Origin: Malania oleifera
Taxonomy: Eukaryota > Streptophyta > Magnoliopsida > Santalales > Ximeniaceae
Assembly: GCF_029873635.1 (NCBI RefSeq)
Contig: NC_080418.1
Coordinates: 12,379,562-12,443,561 of the forward strand
Length of the DNA: 64,000 nt
Reading direction: 5' to 3'
Shown here: piece by piece, positions 1-11,566 of the stretch
How the letters are laid out: each line of letters opens with the position of its first letter
How positions within the stretch are numbered: position 1 is the stretch's first letter
Program-made: the position numbers and the translations under genes
Notes under the pieces: generated by a model
Seen by the model: only the letters and a program-made list of their open reading frames with translations
What the model was told of the DNA's origin: nothing
Database searches by the model: none

Positions 1-1098
1 AGTTAGACACTCTTGCTGATCACTGACAGGTGATATTTCACACCCTCGGATAAAGAGTCGGACACTTTTTCAGAACCTGGAACAATTCAAAACCTCGTTC
101 CTATATCTCATTTTAGAAAATCACAACATATGCATGTTCATATAACAAATCAATCCACACTCATTTGGTAATCTCAACAATCATGATTTTAAAAATACAG
201 TTTAAAAACAAGTCAAGGAACAACCATCTCCATAACACAATATATATCACAATATGTTCACGATTTTCCAACAAAACCATAGATGCAACCCAATGCCCCC
301 TTTTCCCAAAACTGTAATATGCAAAACACATAATTTTACTCATTGGTTCCTCCTAAATGAGTAGCCAAAACACACACAGGACTGTGAATCACAGTTCTAC
401 CGAGTTTGATTTCGAAAATAACTGACATAAACAGAATCCCCTTACCTTTCCCTGAAAATCCAATCCCGAACTCTACGGCTCCTAAATAGCGAACCGAGTT
501 CTCAAAACCTATAAATCACAATACAGAATATACTCACAATTCTATTCCCTACAAAACTACTATAATGGAAATGAAAACGAGCCTTACCTCGATTTTAAGC
601 CAAAACCCAAAAATGTACGAAACTAAGATCTGTTCTATAAATCTCGAAGAGAATCCTTCCTCGATCCTCATAGTAACGTCGGATCATCGATTCAGGCAAT
701 GATTGGCAAAGAAATCTAGAGAAAGAGAGTGGATTTTGAGTTCCTAGAGAGAGAGAGAGAGAGAGAGAGAGAATTTTTCCATTTCTTAGCTTAGAAGCAA
801 CCAAATGCATATTTATAGCACCTTTGACTAGGCCAACCTCATCGATGAGATGGCGTCTTCGTCAATGAGTTAGTGAAGGGAGTTTGTTGATGAAGCGGTG
901 GCCTCATCGACGAGCTTGAGATTTTAGGCTTTCTCGAACCTCTCGGCTTCTCCTCGTCGACGAGCTTCTATATTTCATCACTGAACAGCTAAAGGCCTTC
1001 GTCCATGAACTCTGGCTTCGTTAATGAAGCCTGCTCAATTACTATTCTACCCTTCTCTTTATTAATTTATTCCATATATCACGGTTCCAGTTCTTACA
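1..1098 (-). mobile_element. Ty3/gypsy-type LTR, minus strand, cut by window start
   Basis: Read on the minus strand, this block starts at 1098 with TGTAAGAACTGG and an AT-rich stretch, resembling the Tekay-like LTRs near 47851 and 48682 (TGTAACGACCC). A cluster of CGTCGACGA-like motifs lies at about 841-1015, followed in the minus direction by a TATA-like box at 811-820 and a GA run at about 747-771. That order (motif cluster, TATA box, transcribed part) is the same as in the other LTRs of this family. The other end lies outside the window, so length and solo status are unknown. It sits just after the primer site of the copia-type LTR at 1175, so it probably inserted into that element. I see no coding sequence; the short reading frames here are not convincing. 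Confidence 0.65.
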
Positions 1099-1148
1099 AT
1101 GAGTCATCTAGATATTTTGCAAAATAACTATTATGTCTAAGCTACTAG

Positions 1149-1160
1149 GCTCTAATACCA
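1149..1160 (-). other. Primer binding site, initiator-Met tRNA type
   Basis: The minus strand reads TGGTATTAGAGC, one base from the usual plant initiator-Met tRNA primer site TGGTATCAGAGC. It lies 14 bases beyond the end of the LTR beginning at 1175, the expected place for a minus-strand element. The internal part of that element is cut off after about 50 bases by the gypsy-type LTR at 1-1098. Confidence 0.7.
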
Positions 1161-1174
1161 ATTTTTAGTTTTAC

Positions 1175-1870
1175 TGTAATCCCAAGAGGGGGGTGAATTG
1201 GTATTTTAAAAATTTATCCCCTAGGTCAATCCACTAGCAATAGCATTACAAAAACCTAAGGTCAATGTAGTGCATATAAAATAAATCAGTATATCAATTC
1301 AGCTTAAATTTAAACTGCAGAAGTAATTTAACTAAACATGCACGATAAAGTAGTAAATACGGACAACACCAAAAATATTATCGAGGTTCGGCAAATTGCC
1401 AACGTCCCCGCCTTGGCTCACCAGCATAACGATTACACTATAGACTTACTTAACGGATGGAGTGGCACCTAAATACAACCAGGTCAATTAGCACAAGGTT
1501 AGCCTCAAGCTTTGTTAGCTTTGCTGTAATCCCAAAGGGGGTAAATTGGTATTTTAAAACTTATCCCCTTGGTCAATCCACTAATAGCAGTATTACACAA
1601 GCCTAAGGTCAATCTAATGCATATAAAATAAATCAGTATATATTTTAGCGAAAATTAAACTGCACAAGAAATTTAACTAAGCATGCACAATAAAACAGTA
1701 AAGAGCACAACACCAAAAATATTATCGAGGTTCGGCAAACTACCTACGTCCGTGCCTTAGCTAACAAGCACTAGGATTACATTATAAGTTCACTTAATGA
1801 GTGGAGCAGCACCTAAACAATCAGGTCAATTCACACAAGGCTGACCTGAACCTTTACATACAATCCTTAC
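1175..1870. repeat. Tandem duplication of an LTR end, about 350 bases x 2
   Basis: Both copies run from TGTAATCCCAA through a GGTATTTTAAAA block, a tract reading CATATAAAATAAATCAGTAT and an ACCAAAAATATTATCGAGG block to a GGTCAATT block. They differ at many positions, so the duplication is not recent. Confidence 0.8.
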
Positions 1871-2795
1871 TGGGCTAGATTAATGCCCCCTCAGGCCACA
1901 CCTGGAATACAAAAGTATTTCTCAATAACAAACTGGGTACACTGATTATACTTCTCAATCAAGTAAATATATGCCAAATGTAATCAATCGACCACACATC
2001 AATTGTATAGGAAATTGTAAGCTCAGTGATGTGATTTTGTGCAAGCAAACACTCAACAATGTATAATCACAAATATGCTCAACAGTGTTCTGACAAGATA
2101 TTTCTTTGAAACAAAGTATAACAAATCTCAATAATAGTTTAAACTTTCAAAGATGCTAATCAAACATTCAAACCAACTCAAAATATTTTCCTCAATGAAA
2201 TAAGCACAAGAGTTGTTTGAAAAATTATAGCTTGTACAATATTTTGCACACTAAAAATATAGCTATAGGAATTTTGTAATAACAATGCAAAGATCCTCAA
2301 GCTATTGAGTTTTTTCCAACACAAGATTTATCAAATTTAAATATGTGGGAAACACTCTTGCTTAACTTTTAAAAATCAAACAATCAATAACCAATCTAAT
2401 GAGAGTATTAAGCAATCTATATCAAAGCTATAGCATAATAATAACTCTCACAACGTTAAGATTAATCAAAGGAATGAGTGTATGAGAGGATTTGAGTAAG
2501 AATATGCAAAATAAGCCTTTTGAGTTTGAGAGGATTTTTTCTAATGATTTCACTACTCTCTTACTAATTTGCACAAATGAGACCCTATATATAGAAGTGA
2601 CCCAAATTATGACCATTAAGAACTCATAGAGCATTATTAGAATTGTTTAAAAGTCATTTAGAAAAAATAACCTCGTTTAAAAAATTTTAACCTAGATAAA
2701 AAATAAACAATCAGAGAGTTTTCAGGTGGCTGAACTATGATTTGGTTGCTTGAATAGACTTAGTAGAAAAAGTCACTTTTGGATGTTTGGGTGCC
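1175..2795 (-). mobile_element. Copia-type LTR, minus strand, truncated, with internal tandem duplication
   Basis: The minus-strand end of this LTR is CTTGGGATTACA at 1175, preceded by the C-rich tract (CACCCCCC) also seen at the ends of the LTRs at 31857, 52402 and 58575. About 350 bases are present twice in tandem (1175-1524 and 1525-about 1870), so the LTR end with its C-rich tract occurs twice. A TATA box (CTATATATAG) lies at 2584-2593, with a short run of repeated TGGTTGCTTGA-like motifs upstream at about 2720-2795. The LTR is cut at 2796 by an Athila-like LTR on the other strand. Family assignment is by similarity within the window. Confidence 0.65.
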
Positions 2796-3758
2796 TGATT
2801 ATACGCTAAAACTGTGTAATGAGGCTTCTTAATCTGGGCATTATGGCTTCTATTTTTAATTAAATGTCTTATTACTTCCAATATTTTAATAAAGTGTCTT
2901 GTCTATCATTTTTGAGTTTTAATGAATAATTTATGAATTTTTACTAACTTTTTTTATAGCAAAAAAATTCCCAAGAGTCGAAACCAACATCAGTTCGTAA
3001 ATCACGCATAACTTTTGTTCTGATCAAGAGGATTCAAATATTTCAAGAAAGAGAAAATGATTATCTACAACTTCTATGTTTTGAGTTTCAGGAAAAACGG
3101 GCTCTAAGAAGGTCAAACGTGGCAGTGATCACAGAGAGCAAAAATGAAGGAAAAAAAAAGAAAAAAAAATTATGTTTAGCTTTGGTGTGACCGGGCCATG
3201 CATGGCTGGGTCGGGTAAGCTTCAAAACAGGTCTAGGGCAGCCATCTCCCTCCCCCTTTAAATATTTTTTTTCTCTTCTTCTTTTTCCCTTTTGGGCGAT
3301 GCCCCCAACCACAGCCTCTGATCCCTCTTCCCTTCCTATTCTTCCTTGTCTCTCTTCCCTCAACCTCTCTTTTTCTTTCATTCTCTCTGTCTTTTGGGCC
3401 TCTCTCTATCTCAGTCTCCCTTCCTACTCTCTTCCCTATATTCTCCTTCTCCCTCAATCCCTTGTTCCCCCAGTTGCAGCCATCTTCAGCAGCTCCGAGC
3501 TACCGAGGTCTCTGATCCATCTGCTACAACTGACCCGAGAAACCAGAGCCACCATAGCAGCAGCTGTCTGTGCCAGCCACGAGCCACCCTGCAACTCGAA
3601 GAAAACAACAGACCCAGCCTTCTAGACCAGCATCCCATAGCCACCGAGAGGCCACTCAGCAACTTCCGAGAACCACCAGGCTAGCCACCAGCTCCATCGC
3701 AGCACCGCAACCACCACATGCTCCGGCTGGCACAAGCTACCAACTTCTCTACATTTCA

Positions 3759-3830
<72 letters not shown>

Positions 3831-4421
3831 TTCTTTCTTTTCTTTTGTTTCTAAATGCAACAGAAGACTAAGTTTTTATTATGTTTGGATTTTGGTATTT
3901 AATTTTACATGTTTTTTTATTTGAAGTTTAATTGTTTTTTTTCTTGCTCTTAATTAAAATGCTATTAAGTTTACGGAATTTTAATTTAGTTTCTTTTATT
4001 TATTTATCGTTCCTTTAATTTATAGTTCTAGTCTATTTCTTTAAAAATAAATAAATAAATAAATGAAATAAAAAGAAACAAAAAAAAAAGGAATAAAATA
4101 CAAAAAAGAAAAAAAAAAAAAGTGTTTTTGTTTTTAAAGAAATTAGATTAATTGTTCATTTCAAATTTTAATTTTTATCGAAAGCTCTATTTAGCTAGGG
4201 TCGATTTTATTAAAGCTCGTGTTTTTGTTGTGTCTCACTATCGTTTGAGTGTTAAATTTTTGGTGAGTTCGTGTTTGTGTTTAACTTCTGATGCTTGATT
4301 CAATTTCGTAGTTTTGTTAAAGGTTCCTTTTTTTTTTTTTTTGTGTATGAGTTCTATTTAATTTTCATTATTGCATGTTTTAATTGTGTGTTTAAAATTA
4401 ACATCTTTAGTTCAGTGCATG
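2796..4421 (+). mobile_element. Athila-like LTR, plus strand, truncated
   Basis: From TGATTATACGC onward this block is collinear with the minus strand of the LTR at 4422-6306: the same order of AT-rich start, GGTCGG-containing block, polypyrimidine tract and AT-rich tail. It breaks off at about 4421, inside the part that in the other copy reads TTCACTGCATGTTAG, exactly where that copy begins on the opposite strand. The two together form an imperfect inverted repeat. The long open frames at 3299-3854 are pyrimidine-driven low complexity (Ser/Leu/Pro) and I do not call them genes. Confidence 0.7.
3762..3827. repeat. (CT)n microsatellite
   Basis: About 33 perfect CT units, inside the LTR transcribed region. 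The matching (GA)n runs at about 5190-5242 and 10532-10594 lie at the equivalent place in the related minus-strand LTRs. Confidence 0.95.
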
Positions 4422-5188
4422 TGACTCACTCCAAAAATAAACAGTTCGAAAGTTATCCTAAGTATAGGAGTTATGTCATGTAATATTCAACCCAAGGGCT
4501 AGATCGTCCCTTGAGGGAATGCATTTTAATCTCAAATCTTACGTTCGTCCAATCGAAAATAAAAAGGTACTGAACTCGATTCAGATTTGGGTTTTTCAAG
4601 ATTGTTCAATTTTAATTTTGAAAAATTAAATGACACGCAATTTAAGGTCCTAAAACTAACATGCAGTGAATTAAAGAACGAAAACAGGAAACCCTAATCT
4701 ACTCAAAAAATACCGAAGCACGGGTTGAACTTTGGAATAAAACTAAAAATAGTAACTTTAATACGTAATTAAAACACGCAATAATAGGAACTCAATCGAA
4801 ACTCATGAACCAAAGATTCAACACAACTAAGGACTAACTAGAAATTAAAACTTTAACAACAATACTAAACGGAAATGCGAGAGAAATTTTCAAGCTTTAA
4901 TTAGTCAAATAAAAACTCACAATTCGAACTTTAACAACTAAATAATAAACTTAAACATGAAAAAAAAAATCAAATCTTGATTAAACCAACTTCAAATCAG
5001 ATAAAACCAACAAGATTTAAATCCTAAAAAAAAAAAAAGAAATTTTTTTGCCTTTTTAAGAAGCAGCCCAAACTTTAATAAAGTAAAACAAACCAAACAA
5101 AGTGTAAATAATAAACCAATGTATATAAAAAATAACTGAAACCTTACTGGAGATTTTAAATAGAGATAATAATGATATAAAAGAAAGA

Positions 5189-5241
<53 letters not shown>

Positions 5242-6306
5242 TGGGCGTCTCTGCTAGCTGGTCGAGAGGTGCAGGGGCTGTGTAGAGGTTATCTGTGCTA
5301 CTAGTCTTTGAGGAATAGGGGATGGAGTTGCAGAGGCCTCGTGTGCCTACTGTGGTGGCCGAGAGGAGGAGAGCTGTGGAGGGAAGGCTGATGCAGGCGG
5401 TGGAGTGGTGGCCGGAGGTACCTGTGCTCCGGTCTTCATGATAGCAGTGGAGGTCGGGTGCTTCTGCTGCACGATCTGCTGATAGAGAGGTGGAGCAGAG
5501 GATGACTCAGCTTCTGGTGCTCTCGGTGGCTGGATGGTAGGCTGGCCGTGGGAGAGTTGCTGGGCTGGGGCTCTGCGGTTAGACGGCTAGAGCTCTGCTG
5601 TTGGAGCTGGGCCGTGTCCGAGAGAAGAGGGGAAGCTGAGGGAAACTTGGGAAGAGGGAGACTGAGGAGGGAGACAGAGTAGGGAAGCTTAGAGGATAAA
5701 AGGGAAAGAAAGCAACAGAGAGGGAGAGAGCAAGAGAGAAAAAAAAAAAAGACAATGGAGAAAGAGAAGAGATAGGGAGAGAAGGGAGAAGAGTGGTGTG
5801 CAGGCCACATCCCATAAAAAAGAAAAAAAAACAAATAAATAAAGGAGGGGGAGGCTGGTTGCCCTATGACTTGGATATCCCAATCCGACCAGGCAATGCA
5901 TGGCCGAGTCATATCAAGTATTCTTCTTATTATTTTTCTTTCTTTTTCATTTTTGTTTTTTGCGAACACGGTCTGTTTCGACCTTCCTGGTGCCTGTTTC
6001 GCTCAAAATGCAAAGCACAGAAGTTGTAAATAATCCGTTCCTCTTTCTCCAAAAATTTGAATCATCTCGATCGAATCTCGGACAGAAACATTATGTATGA
6101 ATTACGAATTGGTGCTGGTTTTTGTTCCCAGGAATTTTTATACGATAAAAATTTACCAAAAATTCAAAAATCGTTCAATAAAACTCAAAAATGATAAATA
6201 GGACACTTTGTTAAAATATTGGACATAATTAGACATTAAATTAAAAATGGAAGTCATAATGCCTGGATTAAGATGCCTAATTACGCAGTTTTGGCGCGTA
6301 ATCACA
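4422..6306 (-). mobile_element. 3' LTR of Athila-like element, minus strand
   Basis: The LTR starts on the minus strand at 6306 with TGTGATTACGCGCC, directly after a polypurine tract, and ends at 4422 with GAGTGAGTCA. A second copy lies at 9757-11241 in the same orientation, so the pair are the LTRs of one element. It includes a GA run at about 5190-5242. The long minus-strand frames at 5436-5969 are the pyrimidine-rich transcribed region read through, with Ser/Leu/Pro low complexity and no recognisable domain. Confidence 0.8.
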
Positions 6307-6319
6307 CCCCCCAACTAAC
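6307..6319 (-). other. Polypurine tract of Athila-like element
   Basis: The minus strand reads GTTAGTTGGGGGG immediately before the LTR start TGTGATT. This is the expected plus-strand DNA priming site next to a 3' LTR. A second GGGG-rich tract of the kind usually found after the coding region in Athila elements lies at about 7690-7735. Confidence 0.7.
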
Positions 6320-7815
6320 GTTTTGTTACTCTCTAGCAAATGACATGAATGAATTTTAGGACGGTGCCCACAACTATGAACTCCAGTGAACATGAAATTA
6401 ATACACATGCGACACAATTATACCGTTTCACATACAAGAATATAACTAAATTTCACACACACTCGTTCATATTCAATACACACAACTTCGAAGCATGTCA
6501 CTCATGCAACTTTCATCGTTTATGTGTCATTTAAGAAAAATATACTCACATGAAGTTAATTAGCGCCACAATTCAGAGTTAATGCAGTCATATAAGTCCT
6601 AGTATAAATAGGTAAACTTTCGAGGTGTGTGTGATGTGTGTGACTCAGTACACCTAGGATACTAGTGGAAACCTATAGAACAGTCGCTTTGACTCAGCCT
6701 AACTGGTATACCCTTAAGAACACTCGAAGAAAATGGGTTCACTCATCATATGTGAGTAGGAGTGTCACGATCAAACATCCCACATATTGAAAGGAACAAG
6801 CGCTAAGTATATGCAGTGAACTAGTCTAGAAAGGATCTAGCCTATCTATGAGGTGTCGGGTCCTTCACCCTAACATCTTCTCACCTACTCGCCATATCCA
6901 ACCGAGACCACCCTAGATCAACTTATTCACAAGCTTGTCGTGAATACATTTGAGCCATTAACCGGTTGAAGAATCTTCATATGTGGAAAATATGTCTCGT
7001 GTTCTTGACTTTTTGTGATTTTTATGTGGAGTCGGCATTAACATTTCATTTCATGCGCATGTTAATTTCTTATTCTTTCTTCTTGCTCATTCTTCATTTT
7101 CCGTAATTTCTTGATCAATTAGGACAATCTTTACACTTCTTTTTTCATCTTCACACCATCAATGGGAATTTAGCTCGAATAGTGGTCCATGAACTAATTT
7201 TATCTCCAAGGGTGGCTCAACAAGGAATCGTCCAAAAGAAAAAAGAATTGAGTTCCATGAACTCTTATTTGATGTTAACGTTCAAAAGGACGATACATAG
7301 CTCAAGAATATCTCACAAGGTGTCATAGTTGCCACAGGTGTTCTCTCAGTGCTCATAGGAAACCCTAAGTGCAATGAATCACGTGAATGTGTCTATTCAA
7401 TCTCGTGAGACACCGTGTAAATATAGGAAATTATATAGCTAGATTAACATGAGAGTACTACCAATCAATTCTTCATGGAGTCATAATTAACATATAAAGA
7501 GTAACTACACACGATTGACTCAAGTGTGTCATTATTAAGTTATACGCATGTATGCGAAGGGTATGAGCAGTGTTAAGCATGACATAATGCAGTGTAATTC
7601 TTCAGTGCTTTTCCCTTCTGTCTTTTTTGCTAATATAAAACCTAATATAAAACCCAGTACATATACGTGCACAGTGTCACATGCAAATGCTCACCCCCCC
7701 CCCCCAAAACTAAAGTGGAACATTGTCCTCAATATGAAAGCATAGGAGAAATAGAAAAGACTGTGCACGGGAAAAGTAAGGCGTACCTGAGTGGCGGGGT
7801 AATGGAAAAGAAAAA
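6320..7815 (-). other. Non-coding 3' internal region of Athila-like element
   Basis: There is no reading frame of note over about 1.5 kb. Near 7690-7735 the minus strand carries TTGAGGACAATGTTCCAC followed by AGTTTTGGGGGGG, the sequence that in Athila-group elements normally lies just beyond the pol stop. Here it follows gag within about 100 bases, so protease, RT and integrase appear to have been deleted or never present. Confidence 0.6.
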
Positions 7816-9582
7816 CTAAACTACAAGAAAATGGACCTGAAAACTAACTAAAAATAAAATAAAATAAAATAAAATGGAAAGAAAAACATCATATTTGTCT
7901 GGCGGAGGCTCATGAGGAATTTCGTCTGGTTGGTGCATATCTATAAATTGCACCAATGGGTCTCCAAATTTGAGCCGCCACAGTGGATTAGTCATCATAC
8001 CTACACGAAAATCAGCCTCAAATGAATTAATACTCGTCAATATACTAAACAATATGTGTGCAGATTGACCCTCTTGTGTTGACAAGAAAGGGCATTTATT
8101 CAACGTCGTGTCCAAGAAATTTGCCTTTTTACAAACTAACGTTTGAGAGAAAGTTATTGGAACAGTTACCTTTAGTTCCTTAGAAGCATTAGCATTACAA
8201 GTTTTACTTGGTTCCTTAAAAATGAGACTCTCACTAGTCTGGTCACCCTATTTATCGGGTATACAAATCATCTTACCACTGTAAGGGTCTGCTTCCACAT
8301 TAGGCTCCTTGACATTTGATTCAGTCGAGAGTGACGGTTCCAGAACTTCCAAGCTTTGAGAATAAGGTACCACAGGTTGGTACTCCGTATTGGTATCAGT
8401 CTCCTCATTAACTAACTGCTCTGCTTCTTGGCTCGGTTCCTCTAATTTTTCTTTGAATTCATCTATTTCAGTTGTAACTTTCGGTGTTGGGACAACTGAT
8501 TGTCTTGTTATGAGCATTTCAGATTAGGGAACTTCTTTCTCGCTTCTCAAAGTGATGGTGGCCTCTGCCGTCTCAAAGAGAACATCGTGCATTTGTTGTT
8601 GTGATTACTGGTACTCCAGAGGACTAGGCTGATGTTCCGCAAGTGATTCCTCTTTTTCTAAGATATCCAACTGCGTGCTCATTACATTGATGGTGTCCCA
8701 CAATTCATTGAAGTCCTAGGTATGCTGAGTATACTAATTGATCTGACTTTACATGAACTGCTGGAGCAAGTTTGCTATCTATGTCATGCTTTTCTCAAAA
8801 CGTTCTGACGGCGTACAGCTCTAAGGGATCTGTTGTGGCCGGTACTGAAGCGGAGGGCTATTTGGATAGTATGTTGGCTCATATGCCTCTCTACCACTAA
8901 TTGTGCTGATAGAATGTACAGTCATAGGTGCCTGATCATATCGTGTATTCCACTGTGGTACACATTCAACTAGGTAATCAAAGAACAATAGTACATAATC
9001 TAGATCCTTGCTGAAGAGTTCTCCATTGCACATGGTCTGGAAAAAACACTTGCAATCAGGGGTAAGAGCAGTATAAAAACAATCAGCTAACTTCCATTAG
9101 TCAAACACGTGATGTGGACAAGTACTTAACTAATCCTTAAATCGCTCCCAACAAGCCCGAAATATCTTGTCACCCTGCTGCACAAAATGAATAATCTGTT
9201 CCTACAAAAATTGAGTTTTCTGTAAGGGACAAAACGTATGCAGAAATTTGCGCTCCGTATCAGTCCAATTAGTGATAGTATGAGGTCTCAAAGTATGAAA
9301 CCACATCTGTGCCCCATCCTGCAAGGAAGTAATAAATAATTGCAGTCTAATAGATTCATCAGTCTTAGCATGAGAAAAAAACATGTTGCAGGTTAACTCA
9401 AACTCTGCTAAGTGCTGATAGGGGCACTCAGATTCCGTCCCGTAGAACTCGGGTAGCAATGACGTCCACCCATGCTACATCATGAAATTAAAATCTTCAT
9501 TAGGCAAAATAGTGGAAGAAGACGCAGTGGCATATTCAAGTTGCAAAAAGTCCATTATCGTGCTCGGTCCAGGTGCAGTCAT
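7816..9582 (-). pseudogene. gag of Athila-like element, broken by nonsense codons
   Basis: One minus-strand frame runs from an ATG at 9580-9582 to a stop at 7816-7818, 588 codons, with no frameshift that I can find but at least a dozen in-frame stops. The best block (9202-9459) contains LPEFYGTE, a PYQHLAEFE-like helix and WFHTLRP, matching the retrotransposon gag/capsid family, which packages element RNA. The C-terminal part (8248-8517) is acidic and Glu/Pro rich. Many stops occupy places where CAG or CAA would be expected, consistent with C-to-T decay. The gag would be copied from the 5' LTR at 9757-11241. With no pol downstream, the element could only have moved using enzymes from relatives. 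Confidence 0.8.
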
Positions 9583-9732
9583 GTTTATTTAGTTTTTTCA
9601 AACTCTATTTTTTTTTTCTTTTGTTTGTTTTGTTTTGTTTTTTTGTTTTTTTTTTTTTTTTTTTTTGTTTCCTTTTTCATAAAACTAATTAAAATGATAG
9701 GAAAAATGCTAAATTGAGACTAAGACCGACAT

Positions 9733-9750
9733 TCCCCAGCAACGACTCCA
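9733..9750 (-). other. Primer binding site of Athila-like element
   Basis: The minus strand reads TGGAGTCGTTGCTGGGGA six bases beyond the LTR end at 9757. This resembles the primer site typical of Athila-group elements (TGGCGCCGTTGCCGGGGA), with three differences that are probably decay. Confidence 0.75.
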
Positions 9751-9756
9751 AAAACT

Positions 9757-10528
9757 TGACTCACTCGAAAAATGAGCAGCTCGAAAGCTATCCCAAGTAT
9801 AGGAGTTATGTCGTGTAATATTCAACCCAAGGGCTAGATCGTCTCCTCAGGGAATGCGTTTTAATCTCAAATCTTACGTTCATCCAATCGAAAATAAAAG
9901 GGTACCAACCTCGGTTGGGTTTTTTAAGATTATTCAATTTCACTTTTGACAAATTAAACGACACGCAATTTAAGGTCCTAAAACTAACATGCAGTGAATT
10001 AAAAACAAAAACGGGAAACCCTAGTCTACTCAAAGAAATACCGAAACACGTGCTGAACTTTGGAGTAAAACTAAAAATGGTAACTTTAATACGTAATTAA
10101 AACATGCAACAATAGGAACTCAATCGAAACTTAAGAACCAAAGATTCTACAGAACTAAGGACTAACCAGAAATTAAAACTTTAACAAAAATACTAAACGG
10201 AAACACCAGAGAAATTTTCAAGCTTTAATTAGTCAAATAAAAACTCCAACTAAGATTCGAACTTTAACAACTAAATATTAACTTAAACACGAAAAAAAAA
10301 TTCAAATCTTGATTAAACCAACTTCAAATCAAATAAAACCAACAAGATTTAAATCCTAAAAAAAACAGAATTTTTTTTCCTTTTTAAGAAGCAGCCCAAT
10401 CTTTAGTAAAGTAAAATAAACCAAACAAAGTGTAAATAATAAACCAATGTATATAAAAAAAAAAAAAAAAAAACTAAAACCTTACTTGAGATTTTTAAAG
10501 AGGGATAATAATGATATAAAAAAAGAAT

Positions 10529-10598
<70 letters not shown>

Positions 10599-11241
10599 GT
10601 GTTCTCTACTGGCTAACCAAGAGGTGCAGGGTACGTGTGGAGGTTATCTGTGCTGCTACTCTTCGAGGAACAGGGGATGGAGTTGTAGAGGGCTCGTGTG
10701 CCTGCTATGGTGGCCGAGAGGAGGAGAGTTGTGGAGGGAAGGGTGATGCAGGTGGTCGAGTGGTAGCCAGAGGTACATGTGCTCCGGTCTTCATGAAAGA
10801 AGTGGAGGCCAGGTGCTTCTACTGCAGGATCTGCTAGCAGAGAGGAGGAGCATAGGACAACTCAGCTTCCGGTGCTCTTGGTGGCTGGATGGTAGGCTGG
10901 TCGTGGGAGAGTTGCTCAGTTGGGGCTCTGCTGTTGGAGGGCTGGAGCTGTGCTATTGGAGCTGGGCTGTGTCCGAGAGAAGAGAGGAAGCTAAGGGAGA
11001 CTTGGGAAGAGGGAGACCGAGGAGGGAGATAGAGTAGGGAAGCTGAGAGGATGAAAGGGAAAGAAAGCAACAGGGAAGGAGAGAGCAACAGAGAAAAAAA
11101 GCACAAGGGAGAAAGAGAAGAGATAGGGAGAGAAGGGAGAAGAGTGATGCACAGGGCACACCCCAGAAAGAAGAAAAAAAATAAATAAATAAAGGAGGGG
11201 GAGGCTGGTTGCCCTATGACCCGGATATCCCAACCTGACCA
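9757..11241 (-). mobile_element. 5' LTR of Athila-like element, minus strand, outer end missing
   Basis: It is collinear with 4422-about 5890 of the 3' LTR, including the GA microsatellite (10532-10594) and the GGGGGAGGCTGG block near 11200. Similarity stops near 11241; the outer ~415 bases present in the 3' LTR (about 5890-6306) are missing. The deletion removes the outer boundary, so no target duplication can be read. Frames at 10595-11251 are low-complexity translations of the purine-rich tract. Confidence 0.75.
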
Positions 11242-11566
11242 AAATGACCATCTAACATTTGATCAAAACATGAGAAATGAACTGACACGAAATTGTCAGA
11301 ACAACCAACCATGTCGATGAATCCCTTCAAGAGTGCACTTTTTTCTTCACAGCAATCTGAATTCATAGGGCAAAGACAATTATTTTATCTTCCTCCACTT
11401 GTGCCTCTTGGGTTAAATTTTCAAAATTAACATCTCTTTCCAGCTTATGAATACTAGCAATGTTACTTTCCCTATTTCTGCATGAAACATAAGCAAATAA
11501 AATTTGGCAACTGAACTCATGATGTAAGTGATATAATGAAATACATAATTCATTTTGAAATTAGGA
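11242..11566. other. Unassigned 325-base spacer
   Basis: No repeat in the window matches this stretch. On the minus strand there is a short frame with a charged stretch (KLERDVNFENL) but no start or domain I recognise. It may be a fragment of another element or of host DNA that flanked the elements on either side. Confidence 0.3.

Noticed and set aside
3299..3854. Overlapping plus-strand open frames of 94-112 codons
   Set aside because: They lie in a pyrimidine-rich LTR block with a CT microsatellite, are open in several frames, and are Ser/Leu/Pro low complexity without domains.
5436..5969. 177-codon minus-strand frame
   Set aside because: This is the same LTR block read on the other strand. 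The copy at 10834-11251 does not keep the frame.
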